A stretch of 11,025 nt of DNA, from NCBI GenBank assembly GCA_029942065.1, contig JAPYTY010000046.1, positions 1 through 11,025 on the forward strand, given 5' to 3'. A program made the position numbers and the translations under genes. The notes below the pieces were generated by a model that did no database searches, had not been told where the DNA came from, and saw only the letters and a program-made list of their open reading frames with translations. The stretch is from Acidobacteriota bacterium (GTDB taxonomy: Bacteria > Acidobacteriota > UBA6911 > RPQK01 > JADFOI01). Of this stretch, positions 6,085-11,025 are shown in pieces (positions within the stretch are counted from its first letter, which is position 1; each line of letters begins with the position of its first letter).

Positions 6085-6903
6085 ATGAAATACCTCGTGG
6101 CCTTTCTGCTACTGCTTCTTCATTCCGTCCCGATCTTTGCTCAGCAAAGACCCCTGGTGACCGAACGTGCGGAGACTCTAGAACAGGGACACATCCTGTT
6201 GGATGTGGGCGCGGAATTTCTGCAGGATGCGGCGTTTCCTTTCTCGGGATTGGAAGGAGATCTGACTCGAGCGGGTGTCCTGGGCGTGAGGATCGGAGCT
6301 GCCGATAATGTTGAAATACAATTTGTGGGTATCGTCCAGAACATTCTGAACGTCGAAAATCGTCATCCGGCACCGAACACCCCCCGACTGGAGTTTTCCG
6401 GGAATTCGACCAGCGACGTGGGCGACTTCACCCTGGCCACGAAGGTGCGCCTCAAGGCTGAGGAGCCCGGCTGGCCCACCCTGGCGTTCAGGTTTGGTTT
6501 GCAGCTGCCGAATGCCTCAAACGAAAACGGTCTGGGAAATGATGAAACCAATGTCTTCGGGAGCGTCCTGGTCCAGAAGCGCCTTGGAAAACTACAAATT
6601 TTGACCGATCTTGGGCTGGCCATTCTGGGAAATCCTGTGGTTCCCGGGTCCCAGGACGACCTTTTCACCTATGGCCTGGCGCTGATTTATTCCCTCCATC
6701 CCCAGGTCAATCTGGTGGTTGATGCCGCGGGAAGGGCGGGCCCCGGGGATATCGGAACCGAGGAGCAGTCCACGCTGCGGCTGGGAACCCAGATCCAGGC
6801 CGTGGGTCTGCGCTGGGACGTGGCCGCATTTATAGGACTACGCGATACCGCCCCCTCTTCGGGCGTGGTGCTGGGAATCTCGAAGGAATTTGAATGGCGC
6901 TGA
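6085..6903 (+). CDS. secreted protein, probable outer-membrane beta-barrel (transporter/porin-like)
   Basis: The product has 272 residues. The N-terminus is a clear signal peptide: MK, a run rich in Leu/Val/Phe at residues 4-12, and IFA before QQ, so cleavage after A19 is likely. The mature part consists of alternating hydrophobic/polar stretches separated by Gly/Asn/Asp-rich turns (for example VFGSVLVQKRLGKLQ and TYGLALIYSLHPQVNLVV), ending in a strand-like GVVLGISKEFEWR, as in small beta-barrels. It resembles the loosely defined MetA-pathway/transporter-like outer-membrane family, but no specific substrate can be named. The frame is open back to 5989, but that extension would translate the hairpin elements, so ATG 6085 with its signal peptide is chosen. 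The ribosome binding site is weak. The gene stands alone, convergent with dnaJ and enclosed by inverted repeats. Confidence 0.8.
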   Translation: MKYLVAFLLLLLHSVPIFAQQRPLVTERAETLEQGHILLDVGAEFLQDAAFPFSGLEGDLTRAGVLGVRIGAADNVEIQFVGIVQNILNVENRHPAPNTPRLEFSGNSTSDVGDFTLATKVRLKAEEPGWPTLAFRFGLQLPNASNENGLGNDETNVFGSVLVQKRLGKLQILTDLGLAILGNPVVPGSQDDLFTYGLALIYSLHPQVNLVVDAAGRAGPGDIGTEEQSTLRLGTQIQAVGLRWDVAAFIGLRDTAPSSGVVLGISKEFEWR

Positions 6904-6946
6904 AACTCCTCACCACAAAGACACAGGGAAGACTGAGCCAGGCTCT

Positions 6947-6965
6947 GTCGTTCCTTCGGAGCGAC
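6947..6965 (+). terminator. hairpin downstream of the beta-barrel gene, possible terminator
   Basis: GTCGTTCC (6947-6954) pairs with GGAGCGAC (6958-6965), eight pairs with one T-G wobble, around the loop TTC. It lies 43 nt after the stop codon. No T-run follows, so it may protect the 3' end rather than terminate on its own. Confidence 0.4.
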
Positions 6966-6980
6966 GTTGGAAAGGTGAGT

Positions 6981-7040
6981 GTAGGGGCGCACTGAGTGCG
7001 CCCACAGCAAGTTCGTGGTAGCGGCCGCTCTATGGGCGGC
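6981..7040 (+). repeat. composite A+B hairpin element, copy 2
   Basis: Hairpin A is GGGCGCAC-TGA-GTGCGCCC (6985-7003), preceded by GTAG. Hairpin B is GCCGCTC-TAT-GGGCGGC (7024-7040), where one pair is a T-G wobble compared with T-A at 5686-5702. Positions 6981-7011 are the exact reverse complement of 5983-6013, and the whole unit is a direct repeat of 5645-5702. Confidence 0.75.
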
Positions 7041-7073
7041 CTTTCGAAATTCAAAACCGGATTGTTCTCCACG

Positions 7074-7115
7074 CGGAGCACGCTTCTCCGGGCTCTTTAT
7101 TTTTAGAGTCCGGAG
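7074..7115. repeat. nested inverted repeats with alternative pairings
   Basis: CTCCGGGCTCT (7086-7096) pairs over all 11 positions with AGAGTCCGGAG (7105-7115), one of them a G-T wobble, around the loop TTATTTTT. The CTCCG at 7086-7090 can instead pair with CGGAG at 7074-7078, so the two structures exclude each other. The strong stem could serve as a two-way 3'-end structure between the convergent genes. Confidence 0.6.
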
Positions 7116-7120
7116 TGTGG

Positions 7121-7172
7121 GAGGCGCCTCAGTGCGCCGATTCCGGAGAGTCGGGCTAATAAGCGGCCGCTA
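7121..7172 (+). repeat. composite A+B hairpin element, copy 3 (degenerate)
   Basis: A hairpin GGCGC-CTCAGT-GCGCC (7123-7138) resembles element A; about 40 nt after its start comes AAGCGGCCGCTAC, the left part of element B without its right arm. The order and spacing match copies 1 and 2, suggesting a decayed copy. Confidence 0.45.
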
Positions 7173-7188
7173 CACGACCCGGCTCGAC

Positions 7189-7235
7189 GTGAAAGGTGAA
7201 ACATGAAACGTGAAACGAGCGGGTCTTCGACCCGC
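7189..7235 (-). repeat. element C, copy 2 (inverted); its hairpin is a candidate dnaJ terminator
   Basis: Read on the minus strand, a hairpin GCGGGTC-GAA-GACCCGC (7219-7235) begins 3 nt after the dnaJ stop and is followed by TCGTTTCACG and further CGTTTCA-type units. The unit aligns in reverse orientation with 5585-5628. The 7-bp GC-rich stem followed by a moderately T-rich tract is a plausible end for the hrcA-grpE-dnaJ transcript. Confidence 0.6.
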
Positions 7236-7238
7236 GCC

Positions 7239-8351
7239 CTAACTCAGCTTTTCGCGGACTTTTTCGAAGAGACCAGGGTTCTCCCCGGATCCTTCGGAGG
7301 TCGCAGCCAGTTGCCTGAAAAGTTCTTTTTGTTCCCGAGTAAGGTTGGTGGGCGTCTTTACCGTGATCTGGATCAACTGGTCGCCTTTGCCTCGCCCATC
7401 CAGGCTGGCAATTCCACGTCCTTTCAAGCGAAACACGGTGTCTGATTGAGATCCAGCCGGTATCTTGATCTGCTCCTCCTGCTCGAGAGTCAGCACCGCC
7501 ACCTCACCCCCCAGCGCTGCCGTTGAGAAGTTAATTGGAATCGTGCAGAGGATATGATTGCCCTCCCGTTGAAAGAAGGCATGCTCCTGGACGGCTATGA
7601 TGACATAAAGATCCCCCGGGGCTCCATTGCGAGGTCCTGCCTCGCCTTCTCCGGAAATTCTCAAGCGGGAACCGTTATCCACTCCTGCGGGAATCTTGAT
7701 TTCCAGAATCTTCTCTTTTTGCAAGTACCCATTGCCACGGCACTCCGAGCAGGCTTTTTCGATGAATTGGCCGGAACCCTGGCATTTGGCGCAGGTTCGG
7801 CTAATGGTGAAAAACCCTTGTTGATAGCGGGCATTCCCCTGTCCTTCGCAGGCGGAGCAAGTAACCAGGCCTCCTTTCGGGTCGGCGCCGATGCCATTGC
7901 AAGGGAGACAGGTTTCACGCCGGGGGATCTTGATTTTGGTTTTCACTCCAAAGGCGCCTTCTTCAAAGCTGATGGTGAGATCGTATCGAAGATCCGCGCC
8001 ACGGCGAGAACGGGATTGTCGCTGAGAGCCGCCGAAAATATCACCAAAACCAAAAAAGTCGCCCACTATGTCGCTGAAGTCGGAAAAGGTATCTGGATCG
8101 AACCCTTGAAATCCTCCCGTTCCTTGTCCTAGTCCTGCATGGCCGAACCGATCATAGCGAGCTTTTTTCTCGGCATCACTCAGCACGCTGTATGCCTCAG
8201 CGGCCTCTTTGAATCTTTCTTCGGCCTCTTTGTTTCCCGCATTCTTGTCGGGATGGTGCTGGATTGCCAGTTTGCGGTAGGCGCTTTTGATCTCCTGCGG
8301 TTCGGCATCCCGGCTTATTCCCAGGACCTCGTAATAGTCTCTTTGTGCCAA
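7239..8351 (-). CDS. dnaJ: chaperone protein DnaJ (Hsp40)
   Basis: DnaJ delivers unfolded clients to DnaK and stimulates its ATPase in the cytosol. The 370 residues show the full type I layout: J domain 1-70 with HPD at 33-35; a Gly/Phe-rich linker at about 71-110; a cysteine-rich domain with four CxxCxGxG-type repeats at C148/C151, C165/C168, C187/C190 and C201/C204 (two zinc sites); then the C-terminal substrate-binding domains to 370. The start codon is TTG at 8351: the family N-terminus MAQRDYYEVLG begins exactly there, and an in-frame TAG lies 10 codons upstream with no ATG, GTG or other TTG between. It is the last gene of the hrcA-grpE-dnaJ series, 76 nt after grpE, in a gap that may hold its own promoter and a leader hairpin. 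dnaK is not adjacent. Confidence 0.97.
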   Translation of the reverse strand: MAQRDYYEVLGISRDAEPQEIKSAYRKLAIQHHPDKNAGNKEAEERFKEAAEAYSVLSDAEKKARYDRFGHAGLGQGTGGFQGFDPDTFSDFSDIVGDFFGFGDIFGGSQRQSRSRRGADLRYDLTISFEEGAFGVKTKIKIPRRETCLPCNGIGADPKGGLVTCSACEGQGNARYQQGFFTISRTCAKCQGSGQFIEKACSECRGNGYLQKEKILEIKIPAGVDNGSRLRISGEGEAGPRNGAPGDLYVIIAVQEHAFFQREGNHILCTIPINFSTAALGGEVAVLTLEQEEQIKIPAGSQSDTVFRLKGRGIASLDGRGKGDQLIQITVKTPTNLTREQKELFRQLAATSEGSGENPGLFEKVREKLS

Positions 8352-8363
8352 AATAGTTTCCCA

Positions 8364-8378
8364 AACCCGGGATGGGTT
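8364..8378 (-). promoter_or_regulatory. leader hairpin just upstream of the dnaJ TTG start
   Basis: On the minus strand AACCC (8378-8374) pairs with GGGTT (8368-8364) around ATCCC. The structure ends 12 nt before the TTG, and the only Shine-Dalgarno-like bases, GGGA, follow it directly. It could modulate initiation at this weak start codon; this is inference only. Confidence 0.3.
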
Positions 8379-8388
8379 AATCTATCGT

Positions 8389-8419
8389 ATTAAATAAAAT
8401 GGGTCTCTACGGTTTTCAA
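8389..8419 (-). promoter_or_regulatory. possible internal promoter for dnaJ
   Basis: On the minus strand TTGAAA (8419-8414) and TTTAAT (8394-8389) match the -35 and -10 hexamers at 5 of 6 positions each, but the spacer is 19 nt, longer than ideal. Transcription from here would give dnaJ a leader of about 30 nt containing the hairpin at 8364-8378. Confidence 0.3.
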
Positions 8420-8427
8420 GGAGCTTG

Positions 8428-9006
8428 TTACTCTCCCTTTCCCTCGGTGACCGTCTCCTGGTCGGGTTGGACGGCGACTCGCACCTGGGACGGCCGCAGC
8501 AGTCTGTCCTGGATCTTATAGCCCTTACGGAATTCATCCAGAATTTCTCCATCTTCATGATCCGAGGTAACCTCTCGCAGGACCGCCTCGTGAATATTGG
8601 GATCAAAAGGAATACCCAATCCCGGTATTTCAATCACCCCGAATTTTTCCAGAACCGAACGAATTCCCTGCAGCATGAACTCGTAACCCTGGCGGTAGGT
8701 TTCCAGCTGGGAGTCCTCAGGAGCTTCTCTCAAGCTCTCCAGTCCTTTTTCCAGGGCGTCCAGGGTGGGCAGGAGTTTCTCGAAAACCTCTGCCTGGGCG
8801 GCCAGGCGCTGCTCCTCCCGCTCCTTTCTGATGTGCTTGCGGTAGTTTTCAAACTCCGCCTGCTTACGCAGCAGGAGATCTTTGGTTTGGTCTAGTTCCT
8901 TGGCAAGGGTCTCGAGGTGGTCCTCCTCGGATTCCAATTCTTGCTGTGAATTCTCCTCTGGTTCCAAAAGACTCTCCTGGTCCAATTCTTCTCCTTGTTC
9001 TCCCAT
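8428..9006 (-). CDS. grpE: GrpE nucleotide exchange factor
   Basis: GrpE is the dimeric cofactor that releases ADP from DnaK. The 192 residues show the expected order: an acidic, poorly ordered N-terminus (about 1-30), a long charged helix likely to form the coiled-coil dimer stalk (about 30-90, including LLRKQAEFENYRKHIRKERE), a helical bundle, and the beta head with FDPNIHEAV at 134-142 and the family signature segment GYKIQDRLLRPSQVRV at 162-177. The ATG at 9006 is preceded by GGGTG 4 nt upstream. It lies 60 nt after hrcA and 76 nt before dnaJ; the usual dnaK between grpE and dnaJ is missing. A hairpin sits in the hrcA-grpE gap. Confidence 0.95.
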   Translation of the reverse strand: MGEQGEELDQESLLEPEENSQQELESEEDHLETLAKELDQTKDLLLRKQAEFENYRKHIRKEREEQRLAAQAEVFEKLLPTLDALEKGLESLREAPEDSQLETYRQGYEFMLQGIRSVLEKFGVIEIPGLGIPFDPNIHEAVLREVTSDHEDGEILDEFRKGYKIQDRLLRPSQVRVAVQPDQETVTEGKGE

Positions 9007-9042
9007 AGTTCACCCTGAATTGAGTTTGTTCCCACCCACTTG

Positions 9043-9066
9043 GGCCGGATGATGTGTTGTCCGGCC
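9043..9066 (-). promoter_or_regulatory. stem-loop in the hrcA-grpE gap
   Basis: GGCCGGA (9043-9049) pairs perfectly with TCCGGCC (9060-9066) around a 10-nt loop. On the minus strand it starts at the base right after the hrcA stop. No T-run follows, so it is more likely an mRNA-processing or stability element, or a weak attenuator, than a full terminator. Confidence 0.55.
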
Positions 9067-10134
9067 TTAATTATTGGGGAGTAGTTCGCTGAAGAGCTTG
9101 GCCACATAGCCGACCAGGCAGATGGTCTTCTCGTATTCCATCCGAGGAGGTCCCAGGATCCCCAGTCCACCGATGACCTTTTGATCGTGGAGATAGGGCG
9201 AGGAGACCAGTGCCCAATCGCGCATCCCCGGAATGTCCTGACCCAGTCCGATTCGGACGGAGGGTTTCGAAGAGCGCGTCTTCAAGCACTCATTGATGAG
9301 TTTCACGAGGCGGCCTTTTTCCTCAAACGTCTGAAAAAGGTTAATCATTCGATCGATGTCAGCCAGCTCCGGTTTCTGAATGATCCGAGTCGTGCCTCCC
9401 AGGTAAACCTCGCTCTCCTCATCGTCCTCATCTTCGGGTGTCACCAGGCTGGCGTTTGCCAGCAGAACGGCGTTCATGAAAAGGCGATCGTAAAGCGATT
9501 TTTCTTCCAGCATGCGGCCCACCAGCTCTGCACGAATCTCGATCAGGGTTTGCCCTTCGAAATGGGAAACCAGATAGCGACCCGCCTGATCCAGCTCACT
9601 TTGCGCAAAATCCTGATCCATCTGGAGTATGCGATGCTGGACCAACCCTGATCCCGTCACCAGAATCACCAGGATTCTTTGCCGGGATCTTCTGATGAAT
9701 TTGATGTGCTGCATGGTGGCCGTTGAGACCGGCGGTGCCAGTACAAAACCCACGTTATCGGACAGGGCGGAGAGGACCTGGGAAGTCTTATTCATGAGTT
9801 CCCCGGGATCCGTTTCGAGCTCGAGGCTTTGCTTGATCTGGGCAGCTTGCCGGGTGGGCACCTTTCCAGTGCATTCAATGGAGTCGACATAAACTCGGTA
9901 GCCTTCGGCAGTGGGAATCCTTCCAGCTGAAGTATGGGGCTGGGTTACCAGGCCCATTTCCTCCAGTTCCGCCATCACATTGCGCAAGGTAGCCGGGCTC
10001 AGTCCTTCCTTGTAAGCTTCGGCAAGGCGGTGCGAACCCACCGGTTTGCCGCTGCGTACGTACTCTCGGACGATCGCCTTGAGGACCTCCCTCGGGCGTT
10101 CGTCAGATCCTTTTGAATTCCGCTGTGTATGCAT
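9067..10134 (-). CDS. hrcA: heat-inducible transcriptional repressor HrcA
   Basis: HrcA represses class I heat-shock genes by binding CIRCE operators and is assisted by GroEL in other bacteria. The 355-residue length is typical. Residues about 12-80 form the winged helix: EVLKAIVREYVRSGKPVGS, the recognition region LSPATLRNVMAELEEMGLV, and the wing signature HTSAGRIPTAEGYRVYVD. The rest fits the GAF-like and dimerisation regions, with NVGFVLAPP near 150 and a C-terminal GGLGILGPPRMEYEKTI segment. A polyacidic insert, EDEDDEESE, lies near 235-243. The ATG at 10134 is preceded by AAAGGAG about 13 nt upstream, a longer spacing than ideal, and no better start was found. It heads the grpE-dnaJ series. 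I could not find a CIRCE inverted repeat upstream, so autoregulation is not shown by the sequence. Confidence 0.95.
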   Translation of the reverse strand: MHTQRNSKGSDERPREVLKAIVREYVRSGKPVGSHRLAEAYKEGLSPATLRNVMAELEEMGLVTQPHTSAGRIPTAEGYRVYVDSIECTGKVPTRQAAQIKQSLELETDPGELMNKTSQVLSALSDNVGFVLAPPVSTATMQHIKFIRRSRQRILVILVTGSGLVQHRILQMDQDFAQSELDQAGRYLVSHFEGQTLIEIRAELVGRMLEEKSLYDRLFMNAVLLANASLVTPEDEDDEESEVYLGGTTRIIQKPELADIDRMINLFQTFEEKGRLVKLINECLKTRSSKPSVRIGLGQDIPGMRDWALVSSPYLHDQKVIGGLGILGPPRMEYEKTICLVGYVAKLFSELLPNN

Positions 10135-10178
10135 TCAGGAACCTGTGCTCCTTTTTCCTTCCAAACCAAGCTAATGAA

Positions 10179-10208
10179 TCTATAGCATATCCGGTGAGTG
10201 GGACGCAA
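10179..10208 (-). promoter_or_regulatory. promoter candidate for hrcA-grpE-dnaJ
   Basis: In the 96-nt gap between the ligase gene and hrcA, the minus strand reads TTGCGT (10208-10203), an 18-nt spacer, and TATAGA (10184-10179). Matches to sigma-70 consensus are partial. No CIRCE-like repeat of TTAGCACTC and GAGTGCTAA is present around it. Confidence 0.35.
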
Positions 10209-10230
10209 TGACCAGGGAAAGAGTCCGAAC

Positions 10231-10998
10231 TCAAAGAATCGTACTAAGTGAGACACTAGGCTTGGCAGCCGATTCGAGCTGAATCGAAAAGGTCTCTTCG
10301 ATTCCACCCTTGAGGGCCTCACAGAGCTCTTCAAAGGTCACTTCCCGGGCGGTTGCCTCCAGCACCGACGTCACCCGTCGGTGTAACAGGGATTCGTCGC
10401 TTGCCAGGGCTTGGGCCATCTGCGAGTAATCCACGCGCAAGGGAATCGAGCCATGCTGAAGGAAGCTTCTTCGCAGCCTTCTTTGTGCGCTCCCGACTAT
10501 TTTCAAGCCTCCTGAGAGGAGTTCGTATCGAGAAGAGGAGGCAAAACAGGGGTTTTTCCCTCCGCCCTCGGCTGAAGAGCTCGAATCGGGTGTTCCTTTG
10601 GCCAGTTGAATCGAGAGACCCAATCTCTTGAAACCGGCTTGTAAAGCGGTCGCAATCAAACGGTAGGTTTCACTGATGTTCTTTAAGGGGAAGAACCCGG
10701 GGTCGTTGGAAACCAACGAGTAAGTCACTTCGGTCTGGTGAAAAACGGCTCTTCCGCCGGTTGGCCGAAGCACAATCGGAATGGCATGGCGGCAACAGTA
10801 CTCCGGATCGATGGCGTCTTGAAGTTTTTGATTTTTTCCCAGAGAAATAGTGGGAATCGACCAGCGGTAGAAACGAACCGCGGTGACATTGTCAGGACTC
10901 TCCTCGGCCCACTCCAGAAGCCTGCGATCGACGCGCATGTTCTCCGCTCCTGATTGGGGCGGATCGATTAAATACAGCCAAGGGTCACAGGAGTTCAT
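10231..10998 (-). CDS. lipoate-protein ligase A / octanoyltransferase family protein
   Basis: This belongs to the BPL/LplA-LipM fold family, which attaches lipoate or octanoate to the lysine of lipoyl domains (E2 subunits, GcvH). The 255 residues contain FYRWSIPTISLGKNQ near 43-57, the substrate-binding RPTGGRAVFH at 78-87 followed by EVTYSLV, then NPCFASSSRYEL with C151, LKIVGSAQRR with K166, and LQHGSIPL at 180-187. The cysteine matches the position used for acyl transfer in LipM-type octanoyltransferases, whereas the KIVGSAQ lysine is shared with LplA-type ligases, so sequence alone does not choose between ligase and transferase. The ATG at 10998 overlaps the upstream gene's end by 14 nt, indicating coupling. 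No lipA or lipoyl-domain gene is visible in the window. hrcA follows 96 nt downstream. Confidence 0.85.
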   Translation of the reverse strand: MNSCDPWLYLIDPPQSGAENMRVDRRLLEWAEESPDNVTAVRFYRWSIPTISLGKNQKLQDAIDPEYCCRHAIPIVLRPTGGRAVFHQTEVTYSLVSNDPGFFPLKNISETYRLIATALQAGFKRLGLSIQLAKGTPDSSSSAEGGGKNPCFASSSRYELLSGGLKIVGSAQRRLRRSFLQHGSIPLRVDYSQMAQALASDESLLHRRVTSVLEATAREVTFEELCEALKGGIEETFSIQLESAAKPSVSLSTIL

Positions 10999-11025
10999 CC
11001 AGGTCCTGATAGGGCAGATCCAGCG
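10985..11025 (-). CDS. 3' end of an unidentified gene (partial)
   Basis: A minus-strand frame enters from the right edge and ends at TGA (10987-10985); the visible tail is LDLPYQDLDELL. It overlaps the start of the ligase gene by 14 nt in another frame. Such overlap is typical of consecutive genes in an operon, but 12 residues are too few to identify the product, and the frame could be coincidental. Confidence 0.4.
   Translation of the reverse strand, partial: LDLPYQDLDELL

Larger units (their letters stand above)
6904..7238. other. gene-free, repeat-rich region between convergent genes
   Basis: This 335-nt gap separates the 3' ends of the beta-barrel gene and dnaJ. It contains five hairpin or repeat units, listed separately, and no credible coding frame. 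Most units have counterparts in 5402-6084. Confidence 0.75.

Noticed and set aside
5838..7011. CRISPR array suggested by repeated GC-rich palindromes
   Set aside because: Copies occur in both orientations, at irregular spacing, with differing stems and no uniform spacers; no cas genes are present.
5402..7238. Insertion sequence or integron cassette carrying the beta-barrel gene
   Set aside because: No transposase, integrase or target-site duplication was visible; inverted flanks alone do not establish an IS, so it is reported only as a finding.
7554..8132. Plus-strand open frame of 192 codons opposite dnaJ
   Set aside because: It is antisense to the zinc-finger and G/F regions of DnaJ and shows only translated complements of those repeats.
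10135..10230. CIRCE operator upstream of hrcA
   Set aside because: No pair resembling TTAGCACTC and GAGTGCTAA with a 9-nt gap was found on either strand.

Overview
The window looks like chromosomal core sequence from a Gram-negative bacterium of moderate GC content. DnaJ has the G/F and substrate-domain style I associate with Acidobacteriota, the class II ribonucleotide reductase is stand-alone, and an exported beta-barrel candidate implies an outer membrane. The phylum call is inference, not proof. No phage, transposase, CRISPR, rRNA or tRNA signal was seen.

Layout. (1) 1-1537, minus strand: tmk (thymidylate kinase) overlaps holB (DNA polymerase III delta' subunit) by 4 nt; holB runs off the left edge. 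(2) 1575-2572, plus strand: a yggS (PLP homeostasis) - DUF167 pair, also overlapping by 4 nt, closed by an intrinsic terminator. (3) 2613-5401: nrdJ, an adenosylcobalamin-dependent ribonucleotide reductase, with its own promoter candidate and a strong ribosome binding site. (4) 5402-6084: about 680 nt without a gene, packed with palindromes, including a 177-nt imperfect palindrome and several copies of two GC-rich hairpin families. (5) 6085-6903: a secreted, probably outer-membrane beta-barrel protein. (6) 6904-7238: a second repeat-rich gap between convergent genes, holding inverted and direct copies of the elements in region 4. (7) 7239-10134, minus strand: hrcA-grpE-dnaJ heat-shock cluster without dnaK; dnaJ starts at TTG. 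(8) 10231-10998, minus strand: a lipoate ligase/octanoyltransferase family gene, preceded by the last 12 codons and stop of another gene at the right edge.

Function. holB, tmk and nrdJ supply the replisome and its deoxynucleotides (nrdJ makes dNTPs, Tmk phosphorylates dTMP, delta' loads the sliding clamp). HrcA is the heat-shock repressor; GrpE and DnaJ are the nucleotide-exchange factor and J-domain co-chaperone of a DnaK encoded elsewhere.

The protein-coding content is conventional. The part that is not explained by ordinary genes is the repeat architecture around the beta-barrel gene: two nested pairs of inverted repeats enclose it, one of them a perfect 31-nt match, and hairpin copies show a paired stem substitution with a conserved NGA-type loop.
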